Shown here: positions 50,699 through 63,043 of the stretch, piece by piece | How the letters are laid out: every line of letters begins with the position of its first letter | Position numbering within the stretch: position 1 is the first letter of the stretch | Origin: Elymus sibiricus | Lineage: Eukaryota > Streptophyta > Magnoliopsida > Poales > Poaceae | NCBI GenBank assembly: GCA_039707655.1 | Contig: CM077665.1 | Span: forward strand, 311,116,486 to 311,180,485 | DNA length: 64,000 nucleotides | Direction of reading: 5' to 3' | Translations under genes and position numbers: made by a program | Notes under the pieces: generated by a model | What the model was told of the DNA's origin: nothing | What the model saw: the letters and a program-made list of their open reading frames with translations, nothing else | Databases searched by the model: none

Positions 50699-50706
50699 AA
50701 TAGTAA
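50699..50706. repeat. 8-bp target duplication AATAGTAA (right)
   Basis: It is the partner of 48611-48618. Confidence 0.8.
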
Positions 50707-53665
50707 ATTCAGCAAATAAAGCAAAAATGGCTCTCATAGAAAATATGTATGGAAATGTGCAACATAATACATATATAGTCCGTCCGTTGTAACGAGAAAG
50801 ATAATTGACATTTCTATTAAAATGCCCGTGCGTTGCAATGGAAAAGATAATTGATGTGTTTATTAAAATATTCAAATTGTGCGTGGTCAGGCGCACATCA
50901 AGATCTAGCAGAAATTCATATCAATAGTACATTTATCAGAAATTCATATCGGTAGAAGCGTGCTACATGGGCAATAATTTTGGTATATACGACAATGCGA
51001 ATGTTAAATAGCCTTTTTTATATTTTTTTATATCAAGATATTATTTGTAAATTAAAATAATGTTTGAAATTTGCATTAAGTCATAAGAAAAATCTAAATA
51101 AAAGGATTCTCTCCTTCATATTTTTCTGAATCTTCACTTTCTTTATCTCCAGTTACCACGTTCTTTCTTTATTACTCCTATATGTCCATTAAAATTGATC
51201 ATTCATACTTCCTCCGATCCATATAGACCCTAACATACTTCATATAAAAATTATATTGTGTGTTAGCATTTTCCAAAACACACAATTACAATTAATTAAG
51301 CTAATTAAGGTTATACCTTAAAAAGAATCTTAAAATGGTTAACAGAAATAAATAATAACACGGTTGAAAACTACGCTTTTTTGATCAAACTAGATATAAA
51401 AATATATTTTAATCTGAGTTACTCTTGTAAAGTTATAGCATTATCATGTTTTAATAAAAGATCAAGGACTTAAATGAAGCGAAAACAGAGTGAATTGAAC
51501 AAATGCGAAATACTAATCAAAATATAGTGGCTACTAGGGTTTCTGCTAGACGTAAAGTTGGATCATGGGTCGTTGGGCCGGGCTGTCCTTGCCCGGATCT
51601 ATATATATATATCCCAGAGTTTGGTAGAACTATTCTAGTGACCCAGTGAACAAAAAGATGCATAAACCCGTTTGGGTGAGATGCACAGGGATGGGTACTA
51701 ATTTAACTGGATATTTTTAACAAATGAATGCTTAGGATTTTATCTTTGAGTTCCCTTAAACTGAACCTGCCTGTAAGGGGATGCTTGAACGTGGGCCTTG
51801 CAAGAACAGTAATGGATCTAACAATCTACTAAAAAAACTTTTCAAAATATGTACATAAACATTCAAGATATTTTTTGTGTAATTTGAAAATGTTCACAAA
51901 AATTTAAAAAACATTCATGAATTTAAACAATATTCGTAAATTTATATATTCTTCAAGAATACGAGAAAATATTCATGAATATAAAAATGTTCACGAGATT
52001 TATAATTATTCATCATTATTTTAAATGTTCATGAATTTAAAATAATGTTTGCAGTTTTAAATAAATGTTTGTATCTTTTATAAATATTCATGGATTTTGA
52101 TTAATTGTTCACGATTTTGAAGAAAACATTTATGAATTTGATAATATGTTTAAGAATTAAAATATTTTCCTGAATTTCAAGGAATAATAATAAAATTGAA
52201 AAATAGTCATGAATTTTTTAAAGAAACATAAGAACAAACGAGAAAATAAAGCATGAAAAAGGTAGAAAAATATTAAAAAGTCTAAAAAAACTTTCCTGAA
52301 ACCGGAGGCCGTTATATGGCTAATCTCCACGGTATGCATGGAATGTGAATTTCCATAATAACTATTGGGAGAAAAATAGAATTAATTCTGAAACCGAATC
52401 GGTGCAACAAAGCGCGTGTTGTCCTTCAGTTCAAATTATAGCCTAGCGACAGAACTGGAAGAAATGGCATCTCTTGTGGTTGGGTATGTTGGTCCGAAAA
52501 AGAAGGCAAGCCATATATCGGCGGTGAAGTGACAGGTCCCATGTGAGACATAAGCAAAACTATATGTGATGTAGGTTTTTGGGGTTGTTGCTACACAATC
52601 ATGTATAAGGGAGGTGTCCGAACGAGGTATTCGTAGTCTTCGGAAACGGAAAACCTTAAACTAAGAAGAGTTGGGTTTGTTTTTTGTATTAATTTTTATC
52701 CAGAGCTTGGAGTTACAATTTGAGATTGCTCAACTGCAAAAGAAGCTAGGTCCCTAGCATAGATCGAAGGAATGAGATCATATTTGGTATGCTAATATGT
52801 GAGACATTTTGCAGACCTATTGTGTCGCGGCGGCAAAATCATTCAAAATGGTGGACACTGCCGGGTATTTTGATCAGCTACTTGATTCATGAGGGAAGAA
52901 ATTGATGGGCCATTTTTTCAGAGATGCGAATTAAAATAAGTGTAATAAAGTAGCCCATGAGCTTAATATTTTCGCAAGCAAAAACATGCACTCTGCGGTT
53001 AGTAGTTACCAACCACTCATGATTTGGCTCTTTTGGGCCTTTTTGATTCATAGCAAAAGTGAAGGAAAATTATATGAACAGAAAATGTTCCTATGGTGAT
53101 TATACTCTTCCATTACACTCAAAGGAATGGACCATAAGAACAATAAATAATTTTTTCTTTGAATTGAGTTTCATAGAAAACAATGGAATTTTGGAATCCA
53201 TTAAAAACTCCTTTTTTACATTCTTATGCATAAACAACAAGACAAAGTTCACAAGTAGCACAATATTAACTCCATCTCAACATTGCATATCATTAACCTT
53301 AATGTCACCATCCATTATTGGGATTACTGCACTTTTTCTACTCCTCCAAATTATAACCAATTCCGCACATTCATGTGTATTCACAATCCTGTATTTTGCA
53401 CATTTAATTCTATCTTATTGATGTGTTTTTATATTTACTATGTTCTTAAGATCTCATGAATAAAAAATAACCCTCGTTGTTTTGCTTTGGAGAGCTTCGC
53501 TTTTCAAGAATAATGTGATTTTTGGATATCAAAAGGCTTATATTGATGCACCATTTACCGTTTTGGACAATCTATGGACTACAAGTGGAGCATCAACATA
53601 TTTTGTTTGTTCTTGCTTGATAAAGGTAAATGAGTTGCCCACTTGGTTGGCATTCTTTTGTGTGA
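50707..53665. other. AT-rich intergenic DNA without supported genes
   Basis: A duplicated segment with CCGT..TTGYAAYG and AAAGATAATTGA occurs at 50778-50875 and resembles Helitron 3' ends. A degenerate repeat of ATTCATGAATTTAAA-type words lies at 51850-52260. A possible eroded Stowaway end (CTTCCTCCGATCCATATAG) is at about 51208. GGGCCTTTTTGATTCATAG near 53036 looks like one end of a Tourist-type MITE, without a matching partner that I could find. The open frame at 53059-53421 has no recognisable content. Confidence 0.5.
51850..52260. repeat. Degenerate AT-rich repeat (ATGTTCATGAATTT-like words)
   Basis: Variants of TTCATGAATTTAAA or TTCACGAAATTT recur roughly every 20-30 bp. The spacing is irregular. 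No coding is present. Confidence 0.6.
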
Positions 53666-55132
53666 GTAGGTAATTGCGCGTGCATTGCAACGGGGCCTTA
53701 CATATTCTAGAGGTTCAACATTAATCGTTTCTAACATATATATTTACAATGAACATACACATCCGGAGGCATTATCAATTTCCCCCTGTTTAACCATTAT
53801 TCTTCTTCCTCCCACCCTTATCGACATTATAACCACTCTTCCTATTTTGCATTGATTAATTCATTGTCCAATTATACAGTCAACAATATTTTTCCACGAC
53901 ATACACAACAATAATTCTCGGTTACCCTTTTTTAAGGAAAAATATACATAAGTGCATGCCGAATTTGCTGTGTTGTGGGTTGATAATGCCTCATATTTGA
54001 CTTCTACCATTGGCATCCAATCTATTCATGTCTATGCATTATGTAATGGGTCATTTCCTAGACTCCAGAAGCGTCCCTTTGGGTTAAAAATAGTGCACTT
54101 CATAGATGTGCTGGTCTGAAATCATAACTATTCTATACCAGACTCAATACTTAGCTCAACAAATAATAGTTCACTGCAAGTATTTATATGGCATTCATGT
54201 GCAAAACAAAGTAATGGAAACACATCAATAATCCATACTTCAGGTGGAAAAGGAGGGGGAAATAGAAGTGTGATTTCAGAGGAAGACATCTTATGGTCTA
54301 ACGCATGGATAAAACCTTCTTTAGAACTGAGAACTCTAAATGATATAGGGAATTGGAGAATGATATCTTCACATTGATCGACACTGTTTATAGTCCAGCC
54401 CTGAACATGGAGAATCACACCGTTAGGAATCAAGAAACCCACTTATAAGTTATAGGCGTTGTGGAAACTGACAGTGCCATCATAGGTGTCGAAAGGCGGG
54501 TTAAGGGCTACAAATTTTTCTGGGGCACGTTGGGTCAACGGGCGGCAAAGATGCAGTTGGCCCTCTCGGCCACAAGGAGGTGGAGTGATAGGACATCGGT
54601 GAGGTCAACCTCGGCTTGTTGGGAGGGTGCACGGAGAGGAGGGGCAAACGCCGCCGCAGCGGACCCGTGGCTGGAGGTGGCGACCAAGGAGGGTGAGCGA
54701 TGATGTCTGAAATTGTCCCGCCTCTGTAGTTGCGTCATTCTCGAGGGAGACTAGGCTTAGCCGCACCGGTGCATGTGCTTTTGATACATAAGGACGTCGT
54801 GGTAGTCCGACGGAGGAGTCACACCGAGTCCAGAGTCACGGGGTTGATCGAAGACTAGGGCGGGAGCAGGAATGAGGGTGGGGCGGCGGCAACGATTTTA
54901 GGAGGAGAGATGCTTGTGGAAACAATTGAGGAGAGAGAGGCAAGGGACGGGGAAGGTTGCCCCTATTGGATGGTTGGTTTTCCGGGGAGGAGGGCCTACG
55001 GATGGGAAAAACCCAAGAGTAGCCACGAACAAACAAGACCAGCGACAAGTGGGAAGAGATGGACGAAGGATGGGCAGGACGCGGTCACCCTGGCAGGAAA
55101 GGGAACTTTACATTATTTAAAGATAGTATAGA
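53666..55132 (-). mobile_element. Probable Helitron (1467 bp)
   Basis: On the minus strand it starts TCTATACTATCTTTAAATAA at 55132 and ends with the hairpin zone CCCCGTTGCAATGCACGCGC, followed by AATTAC and CTAC where CTAG or another CTRR is expected. The flanking bases are A (53665) and T (55133), as required. The same terminal sequences are found in the cleaner copy at 59410-61033. No Rep/helicase is encoded; the plus-strand frame at 54461-54703 has no recognisable domain. Confidence 0.55.
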
Positions 55133-55345
55133 TTACAATGTGCATAATGGAGGTGCCACACGAGGGGCCCATAAAGATTAATATTAATGCAAGCTTCATG
55201 GTGGATGAAGCTTTTACCAGCATCGGCGTGGTGACTAGAGACCATGAAGGAGGTGTGTTTCTACCTTCTTTGGATTTCCATGCATTCTGTTCAATTGTGG
55301 AGGAAGCGAAACTTCATACTTTTCAGCGGGGTTTTATATAGTGCT
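55133..55345 (+). pseudogene. RNase H-like (RVT_3) fragment
   Basis: EVPHEGPIKININASF, then IGVVTRDHEGG and VEEAKLHTFQRGF resemble the start of the RNase H domain at the end of plant LINEs. It stands upstream of LINE sequences that belong before such a domain, so it comes from another copy or a rearrangement. Confidence 0.5.
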
Positions 55346-55399
55346 CGTCATCCATACGCCTATCTTTGTGGAAACTGTTGTCTGTTTGTAAACATTGTT

Positions 55400-58030
55400 T
55401 GTCTGATAATGTCTTAAACAGGTCGATCCTCAATGATTTGAAGAGAGATGCATTTGGAATCTTCAAAATAAATGATCATACTCCTATTATGGAGATGTAG
55501 AAAATCCTCGAGGAGATGGATGAGCTCTTGATGAAGGAACAAAACATGTGGAAGCAGAGGCCGTGTTTTGACAAAATGAAATGGGGTGATAGGAACACAA
55601 AATTCTTCCAGAGAAAGGCCACTTGGAGAGACAAGAAGAATAATATCTCTGTCCTCAGAAGGAGCGATGGGTCTCTTTCTAATGATATGGAGGGGATCAA
55701 AGGTATTACAAACTCATTTTTTAAGCATCTTTACTCTTGTCACAATATAGTTAATCCTTCTTGTATTATCCCCTTATGAAACCTTTGGTGAATGATCAGA
55801 TGAATGAGGATCTTTTCAAACCTTTTTATTAACAAGAGATTAGTGATGCTCTTTTCCAAATTGATCCATTGAAGGCTCCAGGGTCAGATGGGTTTCCAGC
55901 TGGGTTTTTCAGAGGAAATGTGGTTTTCTAAAGGAAGATATTTTACGTGCAGTACAATAGTTCTTTTTTTTCTGGATGTATGCCGGGGGGAATTAATAAT
56001 ACAACTATTATGCTTATTCCTAACATGAAAAATCCTCAGTCAATCAAATATTTTTGGCCAATCAGTCTATATAATTTCATATATAAAATTATCTCCAAGT
56101 GTCTTGTTAACAGGCTAAGACTCTTGTTGGATGGTATGATCTCTCCTACCCAAAGTTCTTTCATTCGTGGAAGATTAATTTCTGATAATGCCCTCATAGC
56201 TTTTGGGTGTATGCATTCGCTGAGTACGCTAAAGGATACCCGGGGTGAATATTGTGCATACAAGTTGGACCTAGCTAAGGCATATGATCGTGTGGACTGG
56301 AGGTTTTTCGAAAGTATGCTTCGAGCATACTGTTTTTCTCTAACTTGGGTTAAGTGGATTATGATATGTGTTGTGTCAGTGAAATTTTAGTGCATTTGAA
56401 TGGCCAACTATTAGGTTCTTTCCAACCTTCTCGTGGTCTCAGGCAGGGGATCCATTATCTATGTACATGCTCATGTTTGAGGATGAGTATCTTTCGTTGT
56501 TACTTAATGGTGCTTCTGCGAATGGGGCTAACCAGTATTTCTGGCTCAACATACAATTAAATGGATCTTGATGGCTTATGAGGAGGGAACGGGTCAATTG
56601 TTAAGTTTGGATGAATGTTCGATTGTATTTGGTAAAAAGGTGTAGTCTAGAAGATCATGTATCTATATTAGTGGTTCTCAAAATCACGTCTGATGGTTGT
56701 GAGGATAAATATATTGGTTTACTTGTGCAGGTACAACGAATGAAAGCTGAAAAATTTCAATCTACAAAAGATAAAGTGGGTTTCTCATGAGATAGAAAAA
56801 TACACTTCTAGCATACTTCCGCTCTATGCAATGAGTATCTTCAAGTTTCTTGCATCTCCTTGTCAAGAGTTATCTCAGATCATTAGGAATTTTTGGTGGG
56901 ATGACAAGGAGAATAGAAGGAAAACACATTAGCTAGCATGTGATAAGATGACGAGACCCATAGCTGAAGGAGGTATGAGCTTTCAAGATATGAGAATTTT
57001 TAATCAAGCGCTTCTCGCGAAACAAGCTTGGCGATTATTGGTTTTTCCGGACTCATTATGTGCAAATGTGATGAAAGCAAAGTACTATCCTCATGGGCAT
57101 TCTGCTGGACATTGTATTCCCTGAAGTGATGTCGGCTAGTTGGCAAGGTAATATGCATGGTCTTGAGATGCTGAAAAAGGGTGTCATTTGGAGAGTTTTT
57201 CATAGTGCAAGTATAAATATCTAAATGGATAATTGGCTTCTTAGGGACTCAGGTCTAGAAATCTCTGCAAAGAGGAACAAAACCAGACTCAAATTTATTT
57301 CTGAGTTATTCATGAGTGTGTCAAAAAGATGGGATGAGAACTTGATTAGGCATCTGTTTTATCCCTGTGATGATGAGGAAATTTTAAAGTTGTGTGTTCC
57401 GATGTTAGGCGAGGGAGATTTTATTGCTTGGCACAACGAGAAAAACAGTGTGTTCTCGGTTAAAAGTTCATATAGGTTGGCGCTAAACCTAAAGGACACT
57501 AAGATTGAGATAGGGAGTTCTAGTGATGTTGTGAATGGGGAAAGTAGGTTAGGGAATATTATTTGAAAGGCTCGGGTCCCTCGGAAAATCAAAATTTGTT
57601 TGGCATTTTTGTACATACAGTTTGGCGGATCAAATAAATAGAGTTAAACACCATCAATCTACCATTGGTTTGTGCTCGATTTGTTGTGTTGAAGATGAAT
57701 GTGTGTTTCATGCTCCGATGAGTTGTCCCAAGGATCGTGCACTCCGTATGGCGGTAAGGGAGGTCTGGAACTTACCAAGTGATGAGATATTCAAATTGTC
57801 TAGGCAGGATTGGTTACTTATTTTATTGGATCATTTAAGGTCACTGGTGCGTGAGAAAATTATATTCATTTTTTGTAGGGCATGACACACGAGGAATGAC
57901 TTGATCTTTCATAAGGGAAATTAAACCATCTCTGGCTCTGTGAGTTTTATTCAAAACTACTAGGGGTCCTTCTTGTCCTATCATACCAATATGAAGATTG
58001 AGGTTAGCAACAAAGGTAAGGAGAGGGTGA
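55400..58030 (+). pseudogene. Decayed plant LINE (RT and zinc-binding region)
   Basis: Pieces in order along the plus strand: an endonuclease-RT linker (MKWGDRNTKFFQRKATWRDK), the start of RT (QIDPLKAPGSDGFPAGFF), middle RT blocks (KYFWPISLYNFIYKIISKCL; CAYKLDLAKAYDRVDWRFFE), then after a damaged zone the zf-RVT part (FSVKSSYRLALNL; CSICCVEDECVFHAPMSC). The YADD-box region near 56460-56580 is not recognisable. Stops and frame changes are frequent (about 55778, 55830, 55931, 56388, 57566). The element would copy itself by target-primed reverse transcription when intact. It is cut near 58030 by the truncated Sabrina-like LTR. Confidence 0.85.
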
Positions 58031-59409
58031 TGGTTTAAATAATAATCTTGTATGCTTTATATGCAATTTTATATCACTTTTGGGAACTAACTTATTAACT
58101 CAGTGCCAAGTGCCAATTCATGTTTTCTGCATGTTTTTGGTTTCGCAGAAAAACCATACCAAACGAAGTCCAAACACGACGAAACTTTACAGTGAATTTT
58201 TTCTAGACAAAGAGGGACCCTAGAAGCTTCGGGAGGAGGACAGACAAGCTACGAGAGGGCCATAGGCTCACATGGTGCACCCCCAGGGGGACGCCACCTC
58301 AGCTTGTGGGCCCCACGAAGGCCCCCATCAGAGCGAGACCCGAAACAATTTTATCACCGCCGCAAGCCTTTGTTCTTCTACGATCCCATTTAGAGGCCTC
58401 CGTCGGTATTCTATCGGAGGGGGAATCGATCACGGAGGCCGTCTTCATCAACATTGATGTCTCCATGATGAGGTGTGAGTAGTTCCCACAGGACCTACTT
58501 CTCCATAAGCGTAGCTAGATCTCTCTCTCTCTCTCTCTCACACACACACTCTCTCATTTGATCTTCAATACAATGATCTCTTCGGAGACCTATTCGATGT
58601 AATCTTTGTGGTGTGTTTGTTGGGATCCGATGAATTGTGGGTTTATGATTAGATTATTGATTGAAAGTATTTGAGTCTTTTCTAAGATTTATTATCTGTG
58701 ATTTTATAGCTATGCAATTCTTTTCGATCTATGAGTTTACTTTGGCCAAGCTGATGAGTAGATCTTTAGTGGAAGTGGTGCATATTAGTAGGTTCAATCT
58801 TGCGGTGTCCTTACTCTGTGACAGGAGGAGTAGCGAGATACGTATTTGTATTGTTGCTACTAAGGATAAAATGACGGGGTTCGAATACATTGTTTGGTCT
58901 TACTTTGTCTACATTATGTCATCATGCTTAAAGCATTACTTTGTTTGTTATGAACTTAATACCATAGGTGCATGCTAGATAGCGGTTGATTGGTGGAGTA
59001 ATAGTAGTAGATGTAGAAATTTTTCGGTCTATTGTCATAGACACAATGCCTATATATTGATTGTGCCATTAATATCGTCATAATTATTCGCTTTTCTATC
59101 AATTGTCCAACAGTAATTTGTTCATCCACCATTGTTATGTTCATGCGATAGATGCCTCTAGTGAAAGCTATGGCTCCAGGGTCCACTCACCTATTATATT
59201 TACTAAAACTATAAAAGTTGTTTTGCTGCAATTTATTTACTTTTATTTAGTTTTGCAATTTATAAACCTACTACTATCAGAATTAATCCTTGCAGTTAAC
59301 AAGTACATGGAGATTGACAACCCTGTTGCCCATGTTGGGTGCAAGTATTTATTTGCGTGTGTGTGCATATATTGTCGACCGTTTGCTAGGTGATCTCCTA
59401 TTGGTTTGA

Positions 59410-61033
59410 CTAGAAAAAATGCCCGTGCATTGCAACGGGAAAGAAAATCGCACTCCGTAGCCTAATAAGCGTGGCCTAAACTACATGGACGGCTCGAGGA
59501 AGTCTAGCTAGGCAAAGTCATGCTGACATCCAAATAGACAACACGCTAGAAACCTGAGTGGATAATGTTAGCCTCTAGGAAGCATATAGAAAATGACCGA
59601 TTTATGCTGATGGAGAACGGCCTGGCGGACGGACAGTGTCAGTCGAGAATGGCAATTGATGACGGCAATTACTCGGGAGGGAGAAACATTTGGAAGTATT
59701 ATTTTATAGTAGGGAACATGAAGAGAGATGTCTGCGTGTGGTTCGGCTCTCGCCAAAGCGTGTGTGTTATTTTTTAAGAGAGAAAAAATGCATGTGTGTT
59801 TTGTAAGTAAAGTGCTTATGTTTAGGTAATGCCAAATAATGCAAAAGAACCATTATAAAAATAATTTATTTGTTGCAACTGATAAAAAACAACAAAATGT
59901 TGATTACTATTCCAGTTATTGCTCATCGAGCTTTCTGGGGCTTCGCTTGGTCGACAACTGGTGCAAGTGGACATGGGATGGGCAGTAGTAATACACACCA
60001 AGATAGTCGTCCTTGCCATCGCCATTATTTCATGTCTTACATCTTGGCTCCCCGGCGCCTCCATCTACCAGCCCACGTCTAGGTATCGCTTCTAGGGGCC
60101 GCTTTAATGTCCTTGAAATGCCTCCGCCTTCTTGGATCACACCGTCCTTATGTCTCGGGTGCACCATTTTCCAGCCACCCTGGGATGCATTACATGACTA
60201 ATAGCATACTCATCTTACTTGCTGCCATAATTTATGGTTTTAGCCCTCTTGTCTATATAGCAGAAAGAATACCCGAAGTTCTTCACCCACATCTTCAAGT
60301 TTATCATCTTCCGCACACAATAAAAGATGGGACAAACTCGAATTTGTGTGAAATATTCCACCTACATTTGTGCATGTCTCACGACCTCAACGTCATCCTC
60401 TATTAAGTCACGACACTTTTTCCATTTTCAAAAAGACTCGTGTGTTGCACCGAGATAATAAAATCATGGTCTTCAAATCAAGTTCCAAATACACTTCATG
60501 TATATACACGTATTTGAATATTTGCACCAATCGGCGCGCATGCGGACATCATACATGTGCATTCTAACATGCTCACAATAGATTAATATTATACTTAATC
60601 ATTGATGTGTTTTTAGTACATCCTCGATGCGTATATGAGAAGGAAAAGAAAAGGTCAGTATCACGAAGTATGAAAATCCTGAGGGCCCTATGAATTACGA
60701 ATAATTTGGTGGAACGCTCGTTTTTCACTTTTACGGGTGGTGAGGTGGGTAATTTACTTCAAATTTAGGGATGGTTTCGATGACAGCCAAAGAATTCAGA
60801 GAAACAATTAACGAAGAGTTTTTCTTCACTTACGGGTGACGGGTGAGGTAATTTACTTCAAGTTTAGAGCAGCTTCAATGACAGGCAAAAAAATCAGAGA
60901 AACAATCAACGAAGAGTTTTTTGTCACTTATGATGGCATGGTGGGTAATTTACTTCAACTTAATGGTAGCTTAGGGTAGGTGGACAAACCAAAAAATTGG
61001 AGAAACGCACCATCCTTTAATATTAGGTATAGA
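59410..61033 (-). mobile_element. Helitron (1624 bp), non-autonomous
   Basis: On the minus strand it starts TCTATACCTAATATTAAAGG and ends with CCCGT..ACGGG hairpin arms, CATTTTTT and CTAG. It sits exactly between A (59409) and T (61034) of an LTR whose uninterrupted form (GGTTYGATAAACCTTG) is seen at 21296 and 35608, so there is no target duplication. No helicase is encoded. An 80-90-bp repeat occurs near the 5' end. Confidence 0.85.
60720..60990. repeat. Imperfect direct repeats near the Helitron 5' end, about three copies
   Basis: GGGTAATTTACTTCAA-type starts followed by AGAGAAACAATYAACGAAGAGT and TTTTYACTTAYGGGTG recur about every 80-90 bp. Confidence 0.75.
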
Positions 61034-61289
61034 TAAACCTTAGTTCTTAGCCGAGGGAAATACATTTTGCTACTTTACTTCATCCCCTTCCTCTTCGGGA
61101 AAAATCCGAACGCCATCACAAGTAGCAAAATAATTTCTAGCATTGTTGTCAGGGAGATTATCAAGCAAACGCAAGGTCCCTTCATACACACTAATATTTA
61201 ATTGTTCTACTTTTTACTTGCTTTTACTTTCAGTTACTTAAAAAACAAAAATACCAAAAATACCTTGTGTGCTTTCTTTGCTAGTTGCC

Positions 61290-61462
61290 ATGGCTAGTTC
61301 TTCACTTGTTTCTTCTACCCCTAAAAATGAAGTGCTTAATTTTAACCAAAGGAGAGGAGAGAGTTTAAAATATTCTTGGTATAGGATTTGCGATGCTCAA
61401 AATAGATCTACTCATAAGCAATCCACCAATGTTCTTGTCCACAAATTTTACGTGGGTGTTAC
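61290..61462 (+). pseudogene. Athila/Sabrina-like gag start, cut by an LTR
   Basis: MASSSLVSSTPKNEVLNFNQ, then RRGESLKYSWYRICDAQNRS and HKFYVGVT match the gag-like frame at 21575. It stops abruptly at 61462, where the LTR of the next element begins; the last bases GTTAC would be the left target duplication. Confidence 0.8.
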
Positions 61463-63043
61463 TGACGTGGCTTGAGATTGCATCGGTATTTCCCCAAAGA
61501 GGAAGGGATGATGCAGCACAGCGACGGTAAGTATTTCCCTCAGTTATGAAACCAAGGTTATCGAACCAGTAGGAGGATCACCACCACCCAATAAGCAGCA
61601 CACGCACACAAACAACAAATGCTTGAAACCCGACGCGAAAGAGAGGTTGTCAATCTCTCTACGGTAAAAAGATAGATTAGGTAATGATAGATAGGAGAGA
61701 TAGATCTCCCAAGAACACCAAATAGAAAAGGCAAATAAAATATGCACCAATATGTTTTTAGGTTTTTGGTTTTGTAGATATGAAAACAAAGATGCAAAAA
61801 GATAGATCTGAAAGCAATATGTTGGAAAAGTAGACCCGGGGGCCGTAGGGTTCACTAGTGGCTTCTCTCATGAGTATAGCGCGCGGTGGGTGAACAAATT
61901 ACTGTTGGGCAATTGATAGAAAATCGAATAGTCATGACGATATCCAAGGCGATGATCATTATATAGGCATCACGTCCAAGATAGGTAGACCGACTCCTGC
62001 CTGCATCTACCTCTATTACTCCACACATCGACCGCTATCCAGCATGCATCTAGTGTATTAAGTTCATGGAAAAACGAAGTAATGCAATAAGAACGATGAC
62101 ATGATGTAGGCAAGATCTATTCATGTAGGAATAGACCCCATCTTGTTATCCTTAATAGCAACGATACATGCGTGTCTTGCTGCCCCTTCTGTCACTGGAA
62201 AAGAACACCGCAAGATCGAACCCATCACAAAGCACCTCTTCCCATGGCAAGAAAAATCGATCTAGTTGGCCTAACTAAACCAAAGATTCAAAGAAGAAAT
62301 ACGAGGCTATAAGTAATCATGCATATAAGAGATCAAAGAGGACTCAAATAATATTCATGGATAGAAACTGATCATGAACTCAAAATTCATCGGATCCCAA
62401 CATACACACTGCAAAAGTTTACATCAAATAGATCTCCAAGAGACCATTGTATTGAGAATCATGAGAGAGAGAGAGAGAAAGCCATCTAGCTACTGCCTAC
62501 GGACCCATAGGTCTATGGTGGACTACTCACGCATCATCGGAGAGGCACCTATGAGGAAGATGAACCCCTCCGTGATGGTCTTTAGATTGGATCTCGAGGT
62601 TCTGGAATTGCGGCGGCTGGAATTGTGTTTCGTCGACTCTCCTAGGGTTTTTGGAATATTTGGGAATTTATAGGCATTAGAGGCGGTGGATCGGGGTCCC
62701 GAGGAGGGCACAACCCATCAGGGCGCGCCGGGGCCCCCCTAACGCGCCCAGGTGGGTTGTGGTCTCCTCGGCTCACTTCTCCGGTACTTCTTTGGCCCAC
62801 TGGGTGTCTTCTCGTCCAGAAAAAATCTCCAAAAAGTTTCGTCGTGATTGGACTCCGTTTGGTATTGATTTTCTGCAAAGTAAAAAAACAAGCAAAAACA
62901 GCAACTGGCACTTTGGCACTATGTCAATAGGTTAGTCCCAAAAAATGATATAAAGTTGTTATAAAATGATTGTAAAACATCCAAGAATGATAATATAACA
63001 GCATGGAACAAGCAAAAATTATAGATATGTTGGAGACGTATCA
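61463..63043 (-). repeat. 3' LTR (1581 bp) of an Athila-type Gypsy
   Basis: The plus strand runs from TGACGTGGCTTGAGATTGC to GGAGACGTATCA; on the coding strand it begins TGATACGTCTCCAACATATC. Length and termini match the family at 17995. The interior lies to the right, beyond 63043. Confidence 0.85.

Larger units (their letters stand above)
58036..61462 (+). mobile_element. Truncated Athila/Sabrina-like LTR plus internal start
   Basis: The LTR lacks its first tens of bases: the TGATACGTCTCC start is absent and homology to the LTR at 17995 begins near GCAATTTTATATCACTTTTG. It runs, with a Helitron inside, to CACAAGTAGCA at 61127. A worn PBS (TTTCTAGCATTGTTGTCAGG) follows, then a gag start cut at 61462 by another LTR. 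A CT/CA microsatellite lies at 58517-58556. Confidence 0.8.

Noticed and set aside
51208..51500. Possible Stowaway MITE starting CTTCCTCCGATCCATATAG
   Set aside because: No matching inverted end or TA duplication could be found nearby; too eroded to call.
53059..53421. 120-codon plus-strand frame
   Set aside because: AT-rich, no similarity or domain that I recognise, and no promoter or intron signals.
54461..54703. 80-codon frame inside the Helitron candidate
   Set aside because: Low-complexity Arg/Ala/Ser composition with a competing frame on the other strand; no captured gene recognised.
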